Shown here piece after piece: positions 12,063 through 19,398 of a stretch of 20,950 nt of DNA. Below the pieces are notes generated by a model. The model saw only the letters and a program-made list of their open reading frames with translations. It did not search any database and was not told where the DNA came from. The translations under genes and the position numbers were made by a program. The first letter of the stretch is position 1. Each line of letters begins with the position of its first letter. Source of the DNA: CF-113 sp035308345 (GTDB lineage: Bacteria > Chloroflexota > Ktedonobacteria > Ktedonobacterales > Ktedonobacteraceae); contig DATGGW010000035.1 of the NCBI GenBank assembly GCA_035308345.1, positions 1-20,950 of the forward strand, read 5' to 3'.

Positions 12063-14948
12063 CGTCTGATGTCCTTGCATCCAGAGCGACTGGAAGGTTT
12101 CTTCTCCCAGGTTTGCGCGAGTAAGTGCGACCGCGTGTACATAGGCCGCACGATCTACCGGCGGCATGGGAGCTAAGATTGCTGCGCGCAAGGTGGCCGC
12201 TATTCCCCATAACTTCACCGCTCGCTCCGGCATGCCCCTTGCCACTGCGACTTCTGCCCATCCTTCCAGGCACGCGGCCGCCAGTCCCCTCGCACCTATC
12301 TCGCGCAGCAGTTCCCAACTCTCTGCATACAAGGCTTGTGCAGCTTTGTTCTCGCCCTGCTGCGCTGCCAGGCGAGCAAGGGAGATGAGCGCCGCTGCCG
12401 TACCTGAGCGGTCACCCACTGTTTTGAGGATTGCCAGGCTTTCTTCCAGCATCGATCGGGCCTTCGCACGCTCTTCCTCCTTCTCACCAATGCCCTCCTC
12501 CCTGGCGTCCTCCGCCAGCAGAATCTCTCCCAGGAGGTTGAGCGCGTATGCGACGAATCGCCTGTTTCCCACGGCTTTGAAGCGTGCCAGGCTTTCCTCC
12601 GCCTGCCGTCTCGCTTCGGCAAAGTCGCCTCGCGATAGGAAGTTTAAGAGAGACAGGAGAAAGAGGGGATAGGCGCTGCCGTCTTGCCCCAGAGTGCTAT
12701 AGGATGCCGGGTCCTCCTCGAGGAGCGCACGTGCCCTGGGGTAGTCGCATTGAGATATGGCGATCTCGGCCAATGCCATGCGGGTAGAGGCGGTTTTCAG
12801 TGCATCCCTGCGTTCTCTGAAGATCGCCAGCGCTTCTTCGAGGAGGCGGCGGGCAACCTTATAGCTACTTTTGACCATAGCGAGATTGCCCTGCAAACGC
12901 AGGATGTCTGCCATTGCGGCTCTGTCTCCGCTTTCGCGGAAAAGTGCCTGACTTTCTCGCAGGAACTTCTCCGCGCGCTCGTTGTCGTCCTGCATCAGCG
13001 CCAGAAAGCCCGCGCCATGCAGAGCCTGCGCACGCACCGGTGGAGCAACTCCATGACTATTGACCAGGGCGCGTTCCAGATAAGCCATGCTCTCCCTGAA
13101 GTATCCACGAATCTCCCAGTATCCCAGGAGTGTAACACAAAGTCTGAGCGCCTGCTCAGCGCGCCATATCTCCTCCCCGGTGTTCTCTAGCATCCATTCA
13201 AGAGCCGTGCGCACGTTCTCATATTCCTGGTCCAGCAGGTCCAACCAGTGTATCTGTTCGGCCCCGGTTAGCAGTGGTACAGCGCGCTCTGTCCAGGAGA
13301 GATAGTATGCCGCGTGGGCGGTCCGAGTTGCCTCCAGTTCACCTGCCTCGACCAGCCGCTCTACTCCATACTCGCACAGAGCCTGTAACAACCAGAAGCG
13401 TATCCCCTTTTCTTCTTGTTCCTGTCGTTGCACCATGCTTTTGTCCACCAGCGCCACCAGTATCTCCGCCACACGCTCTTCCGATTCGCCCTCGATTGTA
13501 CAGACCTGGTCGGCTGCTTCGAAGGATGCGCCATTAGTAAATACTGCCAGCCGGCGAAACACTCGCTGCTCGGCGGGTTCCAATAACTGGTAGCTCCAGG
13601 CTATAGCCCCTCGTAGGGTTTGCTGTCTCGCCGGGACATCCTGCATATTCCCCTGCAAATTAGCCAGGCCGCGCTCTAGCTGTGAGAGTACGGTAGATGC
13701 CGGAAAATGCCGAATACGCGCCGCCGCCAGTTCGATGGCCAGTGGAATGCCGTCCAGGCGAGTGCAAATCCCTACGACGGCAGCCGCGTTGGCGGATGTC
13801 AGGTGGAAATTGGGCGCAACTGAGCCGGCACGTTGGACGAAGAGCGCTATAGCCGCGCAGCGCGTTAACTTCGCCAGGTCGCGCGAGGAACCGGGTTCAG
13901 GCAGCGGCAGTGGGGAAACCTCGAAAAGGTGCTCTGCCTGCACGTGAAGCAGGACGCGGCTGGTCACCAGAACCTTCAATTGCGGACAGCCTGCCAGCAG
14001 GTTGATAATCACCTGTCGAGCTGGCAAGACCTGTTCAAAGTTGTCCAGGATCAGCAGGCATGGTTGTTCTCGCAGCGCGGCCCGGACCTGCTCGCTGAGC
14101 GGCGCATCTCTCCTTTCCTGCACATCCAGCGCCTGTGCAATAGCAGGTAGAACGCCGTCAGCGTCGCTTAGCTGATCTAGCGCTGCAAAGGAGACGCCGC
14201 CCGCGAACTGCTCCGCAACCACTGCCGCTACCTGCAGGGCCAGGCGCGTTTTCCCGACTCCCGCTGTGCCAATCAAGGTGAGCAAGCGCACATCCGCCTC
14301 CCGCAGGAGCTTTGATACCGTCTCGACCTCATGCTCACGCCCAACGAATGAAGTGGAGGGCGATGGGACGTTGTAGAGGACGCGCCGGGGACCTGAGATC
14401 GTAAGTGGAGGGAAGTCAGCAGGCAAATCCGGCACAACCAGTTGGAAGAGCCGGGACAGCCTGGCAATGTCTTTGAGGCGATAATCTCCCAGGTCTCGCA
14501 GGGTCACCCCGTCGGAAAGCTCGTCTGCAACCAGGTCGCGGGTCACCTGAGACAGCAGCACCTGTCCGCCATGCGCCGCGCTCATGATGCGCGCGGCGTA
14601 ATGGACATCCAGGCCAATGTACCCTTCTTCCGCGGGCTTCGGTTCGCCTGTATGGATTCCCATGCGCACACGCACCAGCGCTTCATCAGGCCAGCGAGCA
14701 GCAAAGAAAGCGCGTTGAGCCATGATTGCCGACGAGATAGCATCAGCGGCACGCTCGAAAACGACGAAGAAGGCATCTCCCTGGGTATCGACTTCGTAGC
14801 CATTTCCCTGCCGGAATGCCGCGCGCAGCAGGCGCCGGCACTCTTTAAGCACGCCGGCATAACGATCCCCGAGTTGCTGAATCAGGCGCGTAGATCCCTC
14901 GATATCGGTGAAGAGCAGCGTCACAGCGCCGGTTGGAAGCTCAGGCAC
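12039..14948 (-). CDS. Class III nucleotide cyclase - STAND ATPase - TPR signalling protein
   Basis: A 969-residue cytosolic signalling protein. Domain 1 (about 6-170): class III adenylate/guanylate cyclase with metal-binding D15 (LFTDIEGSTRL) and D58 (DTQGDAFFVVF), and the transition-state arginine R120. The usual Asn of the VNxAxR motif is His (H116). Domain 2 (about 200-480): NB-ARC-like STAND ATPase with FVGREHE, Walker A GTAGVGKT (227-234) and Walker B LLILDNFEQ (298-306). Domain 3 (about 560-960): helical TPR-like repeats rich in Ala, Leu, Glu and Arg. Many relatives end in a LuxR-type HTH; here no DNA-binding domain is seen. GTG at 14948 has AAGGAGG five bases upstream. Monocistronic and divergent from the MBL gene. 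The product could be cAMP, or the cyclase domain may only sense nucleotides. Confidence 0.93.
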   Translation of the reverse strand: MPELPTGAVTLLFTDIEGSTRLIQQLGDRYAGVLKECRRLLRAAFRQGNGYEVDTQGDAFFVVFERAADAISSAIMAQRAFFAARWPDEALVRVRMGIHTGEPKPAEEGYIGLDVHYAARIMSAAHGGQVLLSQVTRDLVADELSDGVTLRDLGDYRLKDIARLSRLFQLVVPDLPADFPPLTISGPRRVLYNVPSPSTSFVGREHEVETVSKLLREADVRLLTLIGTAGVGKTRLALQVAAVVAEQFAGGVSFAALDQLSDADGVLPAIAQALDVQERRDAPLSEQVRAALREQPCLLILDNFEQVLPARQVIINLLAGCPQLKVLVTSRVLLHVQAEHLFEVSPLPLPEPGSSRDLAKLTRCAAIALFVQRAGSVAPNFHLTSANAAAVVGICTRLDGIPLAIELAAARIRHFPASTVLSQLERGLANLQGNMQDVPARQQTLRGAIAWSYQLLEPAEQRVFRRLAVFTNGASFEAADQVCTIEGESEERVAEILVALVDKSMVQRQEQEEKGIRFWLLQALCEYGVERLVEAGELEATRTAHAAYYLSWTERAVPLLTGAEQIHWLDLLDQEYENVRTALEWMLENTGEEIWRAEQALRLCVTLLGYWEIRGYFRESMAYLERALVNSHGVAPPVRAQALHGAGFLALMQDDNERAEKFLRESQALFRESGDRAAMADILRLQGNLAMVKSSYKVARRLLEEALAIFRERRDALKTASTRMALAEIAISQCDYPRARALLEEDPASYSTLGQDGSAYPLFLLSLLNFLSRGDFAEARRQAEESLARFKAVGNRRFVAYALNLLGEILLAEDAREEGIGEKEEERAKARSMLEESLAILKTVGDRSGTAAALISLARLAAQQGENKAAQALYAESWELLREIGARGLAAACLEGWAEVAVARGMPERAVKLWGIAATLRAAILAPMPPVDRAAYVHAVALTRANLGEETFQSLWMQGHQTPWEQIEI

Positions 14949-15022
14949 ACAATCCTCCTTATCTTGCTATCTCTCACAGCTTAGCAGAATCTTTGGAACG
15001 CGTCCAGATTAAGGCCAGGGTT

Positions 15023-15046
15023 TGTGAATTATCATGATAGTTCACA
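15023..15046. promoter_or_regulatory. 24-bp palindrome, candidate operator of a divergent pair
   Basis: TGTGAA and TTCACA flank the centre TATCATGATA; 22 of 24 positions are symmetric. It lies 74 bp upstream of the cyclase start and 33 bp upstream of the -10 of the opposite gene, near the expected -35. The half-site spacing is longer than in the CRP site. No stem-loop T-run follows. Confidence 0.65.
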
Positions 15047-15075
15047 GGCCCTTAAGATGAACTACGGAATTACTA

Positions 15076-15084
15076 TGCTATAAT
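15076..15084 (+). promoter_or_regulatory. Extended -10 promoter of the MBL gene
   Basis: TGCTATAAT, a perfect extended -10 element, with no clear -35 (normal for this class). The expected start is near 15091, giving a leader of about 39 bases with GGGAGGGAG before the ATG at 15130. Confidence 0.65.
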
Positions 15085-15129
15085 GTACATCAATATGATC
15101 ATCAGGGTATAGGGAGGGAGCAACACAAC

Positions 15130-15798
15130 ATGCCCGACAATGAGGAGCAGCAGGACGAACAGCGGCCGCTTGTAGCGTGCATAACGGTGGGCATCTTTCA
15201 GGAGAATTGTTATTTATATGCCTGCCCGCAGACGCGCGAGGCGGTGATTATCGATCCAGGAGACGAAGCGCCGCGCATCCTGCAGCAAATCGAAGCATCA
15301 AAGCTAATTCCAAAATATATCATCCTTACGCATGGACACATCGATCATATCTGCGCAATTGACGAAGTCAGCGCGGTCTATCCTGTGCCGCTGGCGGTCC
15401 ATGCTGACGACGTTTATATGCTCAGCGATGAACGTACCGCGCAGAGGTATGGACGCAAAGCGCCGCTGGTGCAGCGAGAGCCTGACATTTTACTGAAAGA
15501 GGGAGACCGCGTCTCGTTTGGCACATTGGCGCTCGAAGTGCTGCATACGCCTGGACACACTCGCGGCGGCATCTGCCTGGTCAGTGCGCCATATTGTATG
15601 TTTAGCGGCGATACGCTTTTTAATCGCAGCATCGGGCGCACCGATTTTGAGGGCGGTAACTATGACCAGCTCGTCACCTCCATTCGCGAAAAGCTGTACG
15701 CACTCGACGAAGACCTGGTCGTGTTTCCGGGACATGGCGAACCTACCACCATCGGTGAAGAGAAATACGAAAATCCCTTTGTGACAGCCAACACGTAG
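15130..15798 (+). CDS. MBL-fold hydrolase (glyoxalase II-like)
   Basis: A metallo-beta-lactamase-fold hydrolase of the YcbL/glyoxalase II-like group, probably a thioester hydrolase. Seen: HGHIDH (68-73), giving ligands H68, H70, D72 and H73, then H143 (TPGHTRGG), D161 (SGDTLF) and H202 (FPGHGEPT): the complete two-metal set. The 222 residues lack the C-terminal substrate domain of classical glyoxalase II. GGGAGG is 11 bases upstream of the ATG. Odd: the TAG stop is part of a family B repeat arm (GTAGGGGCGG), so the insertion touches the gene end. The gene leads a plus-strand run with UDP-glucose dehydrogenase and AcpS, possibly one transcript. The physiological substrate is unknown. Confidence 0.92.
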   Translation: MPDNEEQQDEQRPLVACITVGIFQENCYLYACPQTREAVIIDPGDEAPRILQQIEASKLIPKYIILTHGHIDHICAIDEVSAVYPVPLAVHADDVYMLSDERTAQRYGRKAPLVQREPDILLKEGDRVSFGTLALEVLHTPGHTRGGICLVSAPYCMFSGDTLFNRSIGRTDFEGGNYDQLVTSIREKLYALDEDLVVFPGHGEPTTIGEEKYENPFVTANT

Positions 15799-15820
15799 GG
15801 GCGGCGGCTTGTCCCCGCCC
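15795..15820. repeat. Family B partial repeat, copy 5
   Basis: One arm only (GTAGGGGCGG...CTTGTCCCCGCCC), in the same orientation as the right arms elsewhere. It supplies the TAG stop of the MBL gene. Confidence 0.75.
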
Positions 15821-15855
15821 GGCATCGCATCTTGTGATAGTAGAGGAGAAGAACA

Positions 15856-17256
15856 TTGGCAACCATATGTGTGATTGGTACAGGGTACGTGGGCCTGGTG
15901 ACTGGCACCTGTTTTGCCGACCTGGGCAACCATGTAACCTGCGTGGATATTATCCCGGAAAAAATTCAACGCCTGCGAGAGGGCGTTTTGCCTATCTATG
16001 AACCTGGTCTGGAAGAAATGGTCGAGCGCAACGTCAACGCAGGCCGCTTGTATTTCACCACCGACTACAGCGAGGGGCTTGATAACGCCGACTTCATCTT
16101 CATCGCGGTGAATACCCCCTCTAATGCGACCCAGGGTGGCGCGGATATGCGCTACGTGGAAAGCGCGGCCCGCAGCATCGCCCAGGAACTCGACCATTAC
16201 GCGGTCATCATCAACAAAAGCACGGTGCCGGTGGGCAGCGGCGACGTGGTGACACGCATTATTCGTAAGAACCTGGGCCGCCCGGATGCGCAATTCGCCG
16301 TGGTCTCCAATCCTGAATTCTTGCGTGAAGGCTCCGCCATTCTGGACTTCCAGACCCCTGATCGCGTGGTGCTTGGCTCATCAGACCAGGAGGCGGCGCG
16401 CAAAGTCGCCACGCTCTACCTGCCCCTGCGCGCCCCCATCGTGATTACCGATCTGTACACGGCGGAAATGATTAAATATGCCTCGAACGCCTTCCTGGCT
16501 ACCAAGATTTCTTTCATCAACGAGATCGCCCAGATTTGCGAACGCCTGGGCGCGGATGTCAAAGAAGTCGCGGCGGGCATGGGCTATGATAAGCGCATCG
16601 GGCGCGCTTTCCTGGACGCTGGCCTGGGCTACGGTGGGAGTTGCTTTCCCAAAGACGTGCGCGCGCTGGCCTATATGGCCGATGAAGCCGGGCTGCACCC
16701 TCAACTCCTGCATGCCGTCATGGATATCAACCACGATCAGCGCCGCCTGGTCGTCACCAAGCTCACCTCCATTCTCGGCTCGCTGCGCGGCTGTACCGTT
16801 GCCGTGCTGGGCCTGGCGTTCAAACCCAACACCGACGATATGCGCGAAGCCGCCTCGGTCGATATCATTCGCTGGGTGACCAGCCAGGGCGCGGACGTAC
16901 GTGTTTATGATCCCGTTGCCATGACGACAGGGCGCGAAGCGCTGGAGCGCGAGGGAGTGCGTATCGAGCAGGTGCAATTTTGCCAGCATGCATATGAGGC
17001 CGCGGAAGGCGCAGATGCCCTGGTCATCATAACCGAATGGAACGAGTTCAAGTCGCTCGATATGCCGCAAATTCGCGCCGCCATGCGCCGCCCGGTAGTC
17101 ATCGATGGCCGCAATGTCTACGAAGCGGCTGAGATGAACCGCCTCGGCTTCATTTATCGCGGCATGGGACGCGGCACCAGCCCGGCTCCAACCGTGCTGC
17201 CGGCAGGGGATAGCACCACGTCGCAACAGCTCATCGGCGATGCAAGCGGGAAATAA
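15856..17256 (+). CDS. ugd: UDP-glucose 6-dehydrogenase
   Basis: Oxidises UDP-glucose to UDP-glucuronate with two NAD+ in the cytosol, supplying acidic sugar for surface polysaccharide. Seen (466 residues): NAD-binding GTGYVG (8-13), the acidic residue of the VD strand (D31), NPEFLREGSAI (152-162), EMIKYASNAFLA with K207, and the catalytic Cys in GYGGSCFPKD (C263), followed by the C-terminal UDP-binding domain (LGLAFKPNTDDMREA). TTG at 15856 is the start, with GAGGAG seven bases upstream; no in-frame ATG precedes the Rossmann motif. The other nucleotide-sugar dehydrogenases (UDP-ManNAc type) are less likely given overall pattern. The end is Ser/Thr/Pro-rich and includes GTSPAPT (440-446), the same peptide as family B DNA encodes. 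Confidence 0.95.
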   Translation: MATICVIGTGYVGLVTGTCFADLGNHVTCVDIIPEKIQRLREGVLPIYEPGLEEMVERNVNAGRLYFTTDYSEGLDNADFIFIAVNTPSNATQGGADMRYVESAARSIAQELDHYAVIINKSTVPVGSGDVVTRIIRKNLGRPDAQFAVVSNPEFLREGSAILDFQTPDRVVLGSSDQEAARKVATLYLPLRAPIVITDLYTAEMIKYASNAFLATKISFINEIAQICERLGADVKEVAAGMGYDKRIGRAFLDAGLGYGGSCFPKDVRALAYMADEAGLHPQLLHAVMDINHDQRRLVVTKLTSILGSLRGCTVAVLGLAFKPNTDDMREAASVDIIRWVTSQGADVRVYDPVAMTTGREALEREGVRIEQVQFCQHAYEAAEGADALVIITEWNEFKSLDMPQIRAAMRRPVVIDGRNVYEAAEMNRLGFIYRGMGRGTSPAPTVLPAGDSTTSQQLIGDASGK

Positions 17257-17281
17257 ATGGAGATCGTACCGAAACTACAAG

Positions 17282-17419
17282 AGGGCGACCGCAAGGGTCT
17301 CTACCCCACACAACCCCACCCCCGCCCCTACAATGACTACGACGAAAGGAACCACATGCGTAGTCATTGTAGGGGCGGGGGTGGTTGGGCGGTTGGGCGG
17401 GGACCCTTGCGGTCGCCCT
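17282..17419. repeat. 138-bp double-stem inverted repeat (family B-related)
   Basis: The outer arms (17282-17299 and 17402-17419) match exactly over 18 bp; the inner arms (17316-17341 and 17359-17384) match exactly over 26 bp with a 17-base loop. It occupies the space between the dehydrogenase stop and the acpS ribosome binding site. The inner stem contains CCACCCCCGCCCCTAC, related to other family B arms. It has no convincing gene. Confidence 0.92.
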
Positions 17420-17443
17420 GGGGAGGGGTTAGGGAACTTGCAT

Positions 17444-17950
17444 ATGGACGATAACCTACCTCTCATTTTTACCCCGCTGGTGCGGCAGCCGGGGGTAGCC
17501 ATACCCGACTGGCTGTTTGGGCCTGCCGGTGTGGCCGGCCTGGCCGCACCTCTGCGCGTGCCGGAGGGCGTCAATGTGGCCGTTGGCATCGACATCATCG
17601 AGGTTGAGCGCGTGCGCAAGGTCTATGAGCATCACGGGGAGCGTTTCCTCAAGCGCGTCTTCACCGAAATGGAGATACGCCAGTGCCGGGGCAAGGCCAC
17701 TCGCCTTGCCGGGCGTTTTGCCGCCAAGGAAGCCATCAGCAAAGCCCTGGGCACCGGCCTGCACGGCGTCGCGTGGCGCGAGATGGAAGTGGTGCAACTG
17801 CGCAGTGGACGCCCCACCGTGACCCTGCACGGCAACGCCAGGCGCCGCGCCGAACTGCTCGGCATCAGCGCCTTCGATGTGAGCATCGCCGACCTGCAAA
17901 CGTTTTCGATTGCCATTGCGGTGGCTATTCAGACCCAGAGGACTCTCTAA
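17444..17950 (+). CDS. acpS: Holo-[acyl-carrier-protein] synthase
   Basis: Transfers 4'-phosphopantetheine from CoA to the conserved serine of acyl carrier protein. Seen: GIDIIEVERV with the metal-binding Asp, FTEMEIRQC, and RFAAKEAISKALGTG with the catalytic/metal Glu. ATG at 17444 gives 168 residues, with a 44-residue N-terminal lead of moderate, Pro/Leu-rich composition that AcpS proteins normally lack. GTG at 17576 gives 124 residues, the usual AcpS length, and has GGAGGG about seven bases upstream, so it may be the real start. An upstream in-frame opening to 17240 passes through the hairpin and is rejected. Family identity is secure; only the start is in doubt. Located downstream of the dehydrogenase and hairpin. 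Confidence 0.93.
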   Translation: MDDNLPLIFTPLVRQPGVAIPDWLFGPAGVAGLAAPLRVPEGVNVAVGIDIIEVERVRKVYEHHGERFLKRVFTEMEIRQCRGKATRLAGRFAAKEAISKALGTGLHGVAWREMEVVQLRSGRPTVTLHGNARRRAELLGISAFDVSIADLQTFSIAIAVAIQTQRTL

Positions 17951-18030
17951 AGCCATGCGCATCTGCCCGTACCTATCTAAAGCGCGGTACCCTGGAGAGT
18001 GCCTGCACATATGAGAAGTATATACGTCTG

Positions 18031-18064
18031 CCTAACGGGAGAACAGAACCTATAAAACGTTAGG
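18031..18064. other. Weak 7-bp inverted repeat between acpS and the tRNA genes
   Basis: CCTAACG (18031-18037) and CGTTAGG (18058-18064), with a 20-base loop, lie between the 3' ends of convergent acpS and tRNA-Val. It may contribute to transcript ends, but there is no T-run. Nothing else is seen in 17951-18078. Confidence 0.3.
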
Positions 18065-18078
18065 AAATAGTAAAAAGG

Positions 18079-18152
18079 TGGGCGACTAGGGATTCGAACC
18101 CCAGACCTACTGCGTGTAAAGCAGCCGCTCTAACCAACTGAGCTAGTCGCCC
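18079..18152 (-). tRNA. tRNA-Val (anticodon UAC)
   Basis: A full cloverleaf on the minus strand: acceptor GGGCGAC/GTCGCCC, D arm GCTC...GAGC, anticodon loop TTTACAC with anticodon TAC, variable loop AGGTC, T loop TTCGAAT, discriminator A. The terminal CCA is not encoded in full (ACC then TTTTT); the T-run right after the tRNA may end transcription. Confidence 0.96.
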
Positions 18153-18201
18153 CTGATTTGACTGAAAAGGGAAGCGGGTTTGCTGGATTGTCTATGTGGG
18201 G

Positions 18202-18283
18202 TGCCCTCGAGTGGAGTCGAACCACCACGCCTTTACAGGCACAGGCCCTCAACCTGCCGCGTATACCATTCCGCCACGAGGGC
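18202..18283 (-). tRNA. tRNA-Leu (anticodon GAG)
   Basis: A class II tRNA of 82 bases: acceptor GCCCTCG/CGAGGGC, anticodon loop TTGAGGG with anticodon GAG, long variable arm (TGCCTGTAAAGGCG region), T loop TTCGACT, discriminator A. CCA is not encoded. It lies 49 bp upstream of tRNA-Val and is likely co-transcribed with it. Confidence 0.96.
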
Positions 18284-18306
18284 AAGTCATAACGGATACG
18301 CATTGT

Positions 18307-18335
18307 ATTCTATACCTGTCCTTGTGATTTGTCAA
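18307..18335 (-). promoter_or_regulatory. Sigma-70-type promoter of the tRNA-Leu/tRNA-Val unit
   Basis: On the minus strand a perfect -35 TTGACA (18335-18330), exactly 17 bases, then TAGAAT (18312-18307, 5 of 6 to consensus). The predicted start is near 18300, about 17 bases ahead of tRNA-Leu. It begins 14 bp beyond the stop of the dehydratase gene. Confidence 0.85.
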
Positions 18336-18348
18336 CGATTTTGCGAGC

Positions 18349-18759
18349 CTATTTTTGCCGCACGATCAGCGTGCTGCGCCCGGTAAAGACTGGCTTTTGC
18401 TCGCTATCCAGGCCTGTAGTTTCCAGGACGACGAAGGTCATCGAGCCACTTTTCCCTGTGCGCTCGCGGATGTCTGCTACACGCGCTACGCAGGTGATCT
18501 TGTCGCCGATGCGCAACTTGCGCGCGTAGGTATACTGTTGCTCGCCATGGATCAACTGCATTTTAGAGCCATCCAGTTCAAGGCCGGGTACGCTCACACG
18601 GAAAGTGGTTGGGAACGTTGGCGGCGCGTATTGGAGCGGGGTTCCACTCTGCAAGTCGGGGTCTTCGGTCGCCTCCATGAAACGCTGCACGGCTTCCCTC
18701 GTCACCTCGAAGGTTTGTGGTGACGAGCTTGTGCCGATCAGGCTGCTGTCGATGGGCAT
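18349..18759 (-). CDS. FAS1-like (MaoC N-terminal) dehydratase subunit, second copy
   Basis: A 136-residue hotdog protein of the same type as 10809-11258, likely the non-catalytic or chain-length-setting partner of a MaoC dehydratase. Seen: SLIGTSSSPQTFEVTREAVQ at the start, EATEDPDL where a hydratase would carry its D-x4-H motif, LIHGEQQYTYARKLRIGDK in the middle, and the family end STLIVRQK. The shared central pattern HGE-x-Y-x(3 to 5)-GD links it to the first copy. AAGGAG lies eight bases before the ATG. It ends a minus-strand run with CoA ligase, crotonase and Nudix genes, without an adjacent MaoC partner, so it may pair with the MaoC protein encoded at 10332-10781 or one outside the window. 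Confidence 0.85.
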   Translation of the reverse strand: MPIDSSLIGTSSSPQTFEVTREAVQRFMEATEDPDLQSGTPLQYAPPTFPTTFRVSVPGLELDGSKMQLIHGEQQYTYARKLRIGDKITCVARVADIRERTGKSGSMTFVVLETTGLDSEQKPVFTGRSTLIVRQK

Positions 18760-18786
18760 AGATGTTGCTCCTTTGCTTTAGAAATG

Positions 18787-19359
18787 TTACAACGATACCT
18801 TCAAATACCCCTGGCGTTCCAGCGCCATGTATGCCGCGCCCATCTGCCCCAGCACATTGAAGTCGCCGCTGTGAATCATGTCGAGCAGCTCGCGAGGGGT
18901 CACCAACAGATTTTCGATGACTTCCATGGGGTCGTCTTTGGGCGTGCTCGTTTTGCGTACCTGGCGCGCCAGGTACCACCACACCTCTGTGCGCGCGCCC
19001 GTCGGGTTGGCGTAGAAGTGGGCCAGGGGTTCAAGCTGGCCGTCTGCGACGCTGTAGCCCGTCTCTTCCATCAGTTCGCGATGGGCAGTCATTTCTGGAT
19101 CGCTCTCGTCAGCATCGATACCGCCCGCCGGAAATTCCAGCACCTCGCGCCCGATGCCGTGTTTATATTGCTTGTTGATGAGGAAGCGCCCATCCTCTGC
19201 GAGCGGCACAACGCCGACCCAGCCGCGATTCTCGATAATGTAATAATCGGAGACCACCGGGCCGTTGGGAATGGCGATTTGCTCGCTGCGTATCTTGAGA
19301 TAGGGCGTATCTAGAATTTGTTTATACGAGAGGATTTCCCAGGGATGATGTTCTGACAT
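18787..19359 (-). CDS. ADP-ribose pyrophosphatase-type Nudix hydrolase
   Basis: A 190-residue Nudix enzyme of the ADP-sugar/ADP-ribose diphosphatase group, cleaving ADP-ribose to AMP and ribose 5-phosphate. Seen: WVGVVPLAEDGRFLINKQY (47-65), EFPAGGID (75-82) leading into the Nudix box, and REXMEETGY (94-102). The box is one residue longer than the consensus between the first Glu and the RE pair (DESDPEMTAHRE). FYANPTGARTEVWWYLAR fits the family's substrate loop. AAGGA is six bases before the ATG. Gaps to the neighbours are 39 and 27 bp, so it is likely in one operon with the crotonase and dehydratase, though a metabolic link is not obvious. Confidence 0.93.
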   Translation of the reverse strand: MSEHHPWEILSYKQILDTPYLKIRSEQIAIPNGPVVSDYYIIENRGWVGVVPLAEDGRFLINKQYKHGIGREVLEFPAGGIDADESDPEMTAHRELMEETGYSVADGQLEPLAHFYANPTGARTEVWWYLARQVRKTSTPKDDPMEVIENLLVTPRELLDMIHSGDFNVLGQMGAAYMALERQGYLKVSL

Positions 19360-19398
19360 TGCGTTTCCTTATTCTCAGCATACTCGGTTTCGAGTTTT

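Noticed and set aside
12039..12120. LuxR-type helix-turn-helix at the end of the cyclase/STAND protein
   Set aside because: The C-terminus continues as helical repeat and ends in WEQIEI; no HTH pattern can be recognised.
15023..15046. CRP/FNR-type binding site
   Set aside because: The half-sites TGTGA and TCACA are 14 bases apart instead of six, so the classic CRP site does not fit; it is kept only as a generic palindrome.
15490..16293. Open frame crossing the MBL-ugd border on the minus strand
   Set aside because: It spans two well-supported plus-strand genes and a repeat and has no family motif.
16381..17226. Long open frame antisense to the UDP-glucose dehydrogenase gene
   Set aside because: Shadow frame of a GC-rich gene with strong third-position bias; it has no domain and contradicts the convincing dehydrogenase.
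19382..19395. Small stem-loop ACTCG/CGAGT followed by TTTT on the plus strand
   Set aside because: Only five base pairs, on the wrong strand for the surrounding minus-strand genes; most likely chance.
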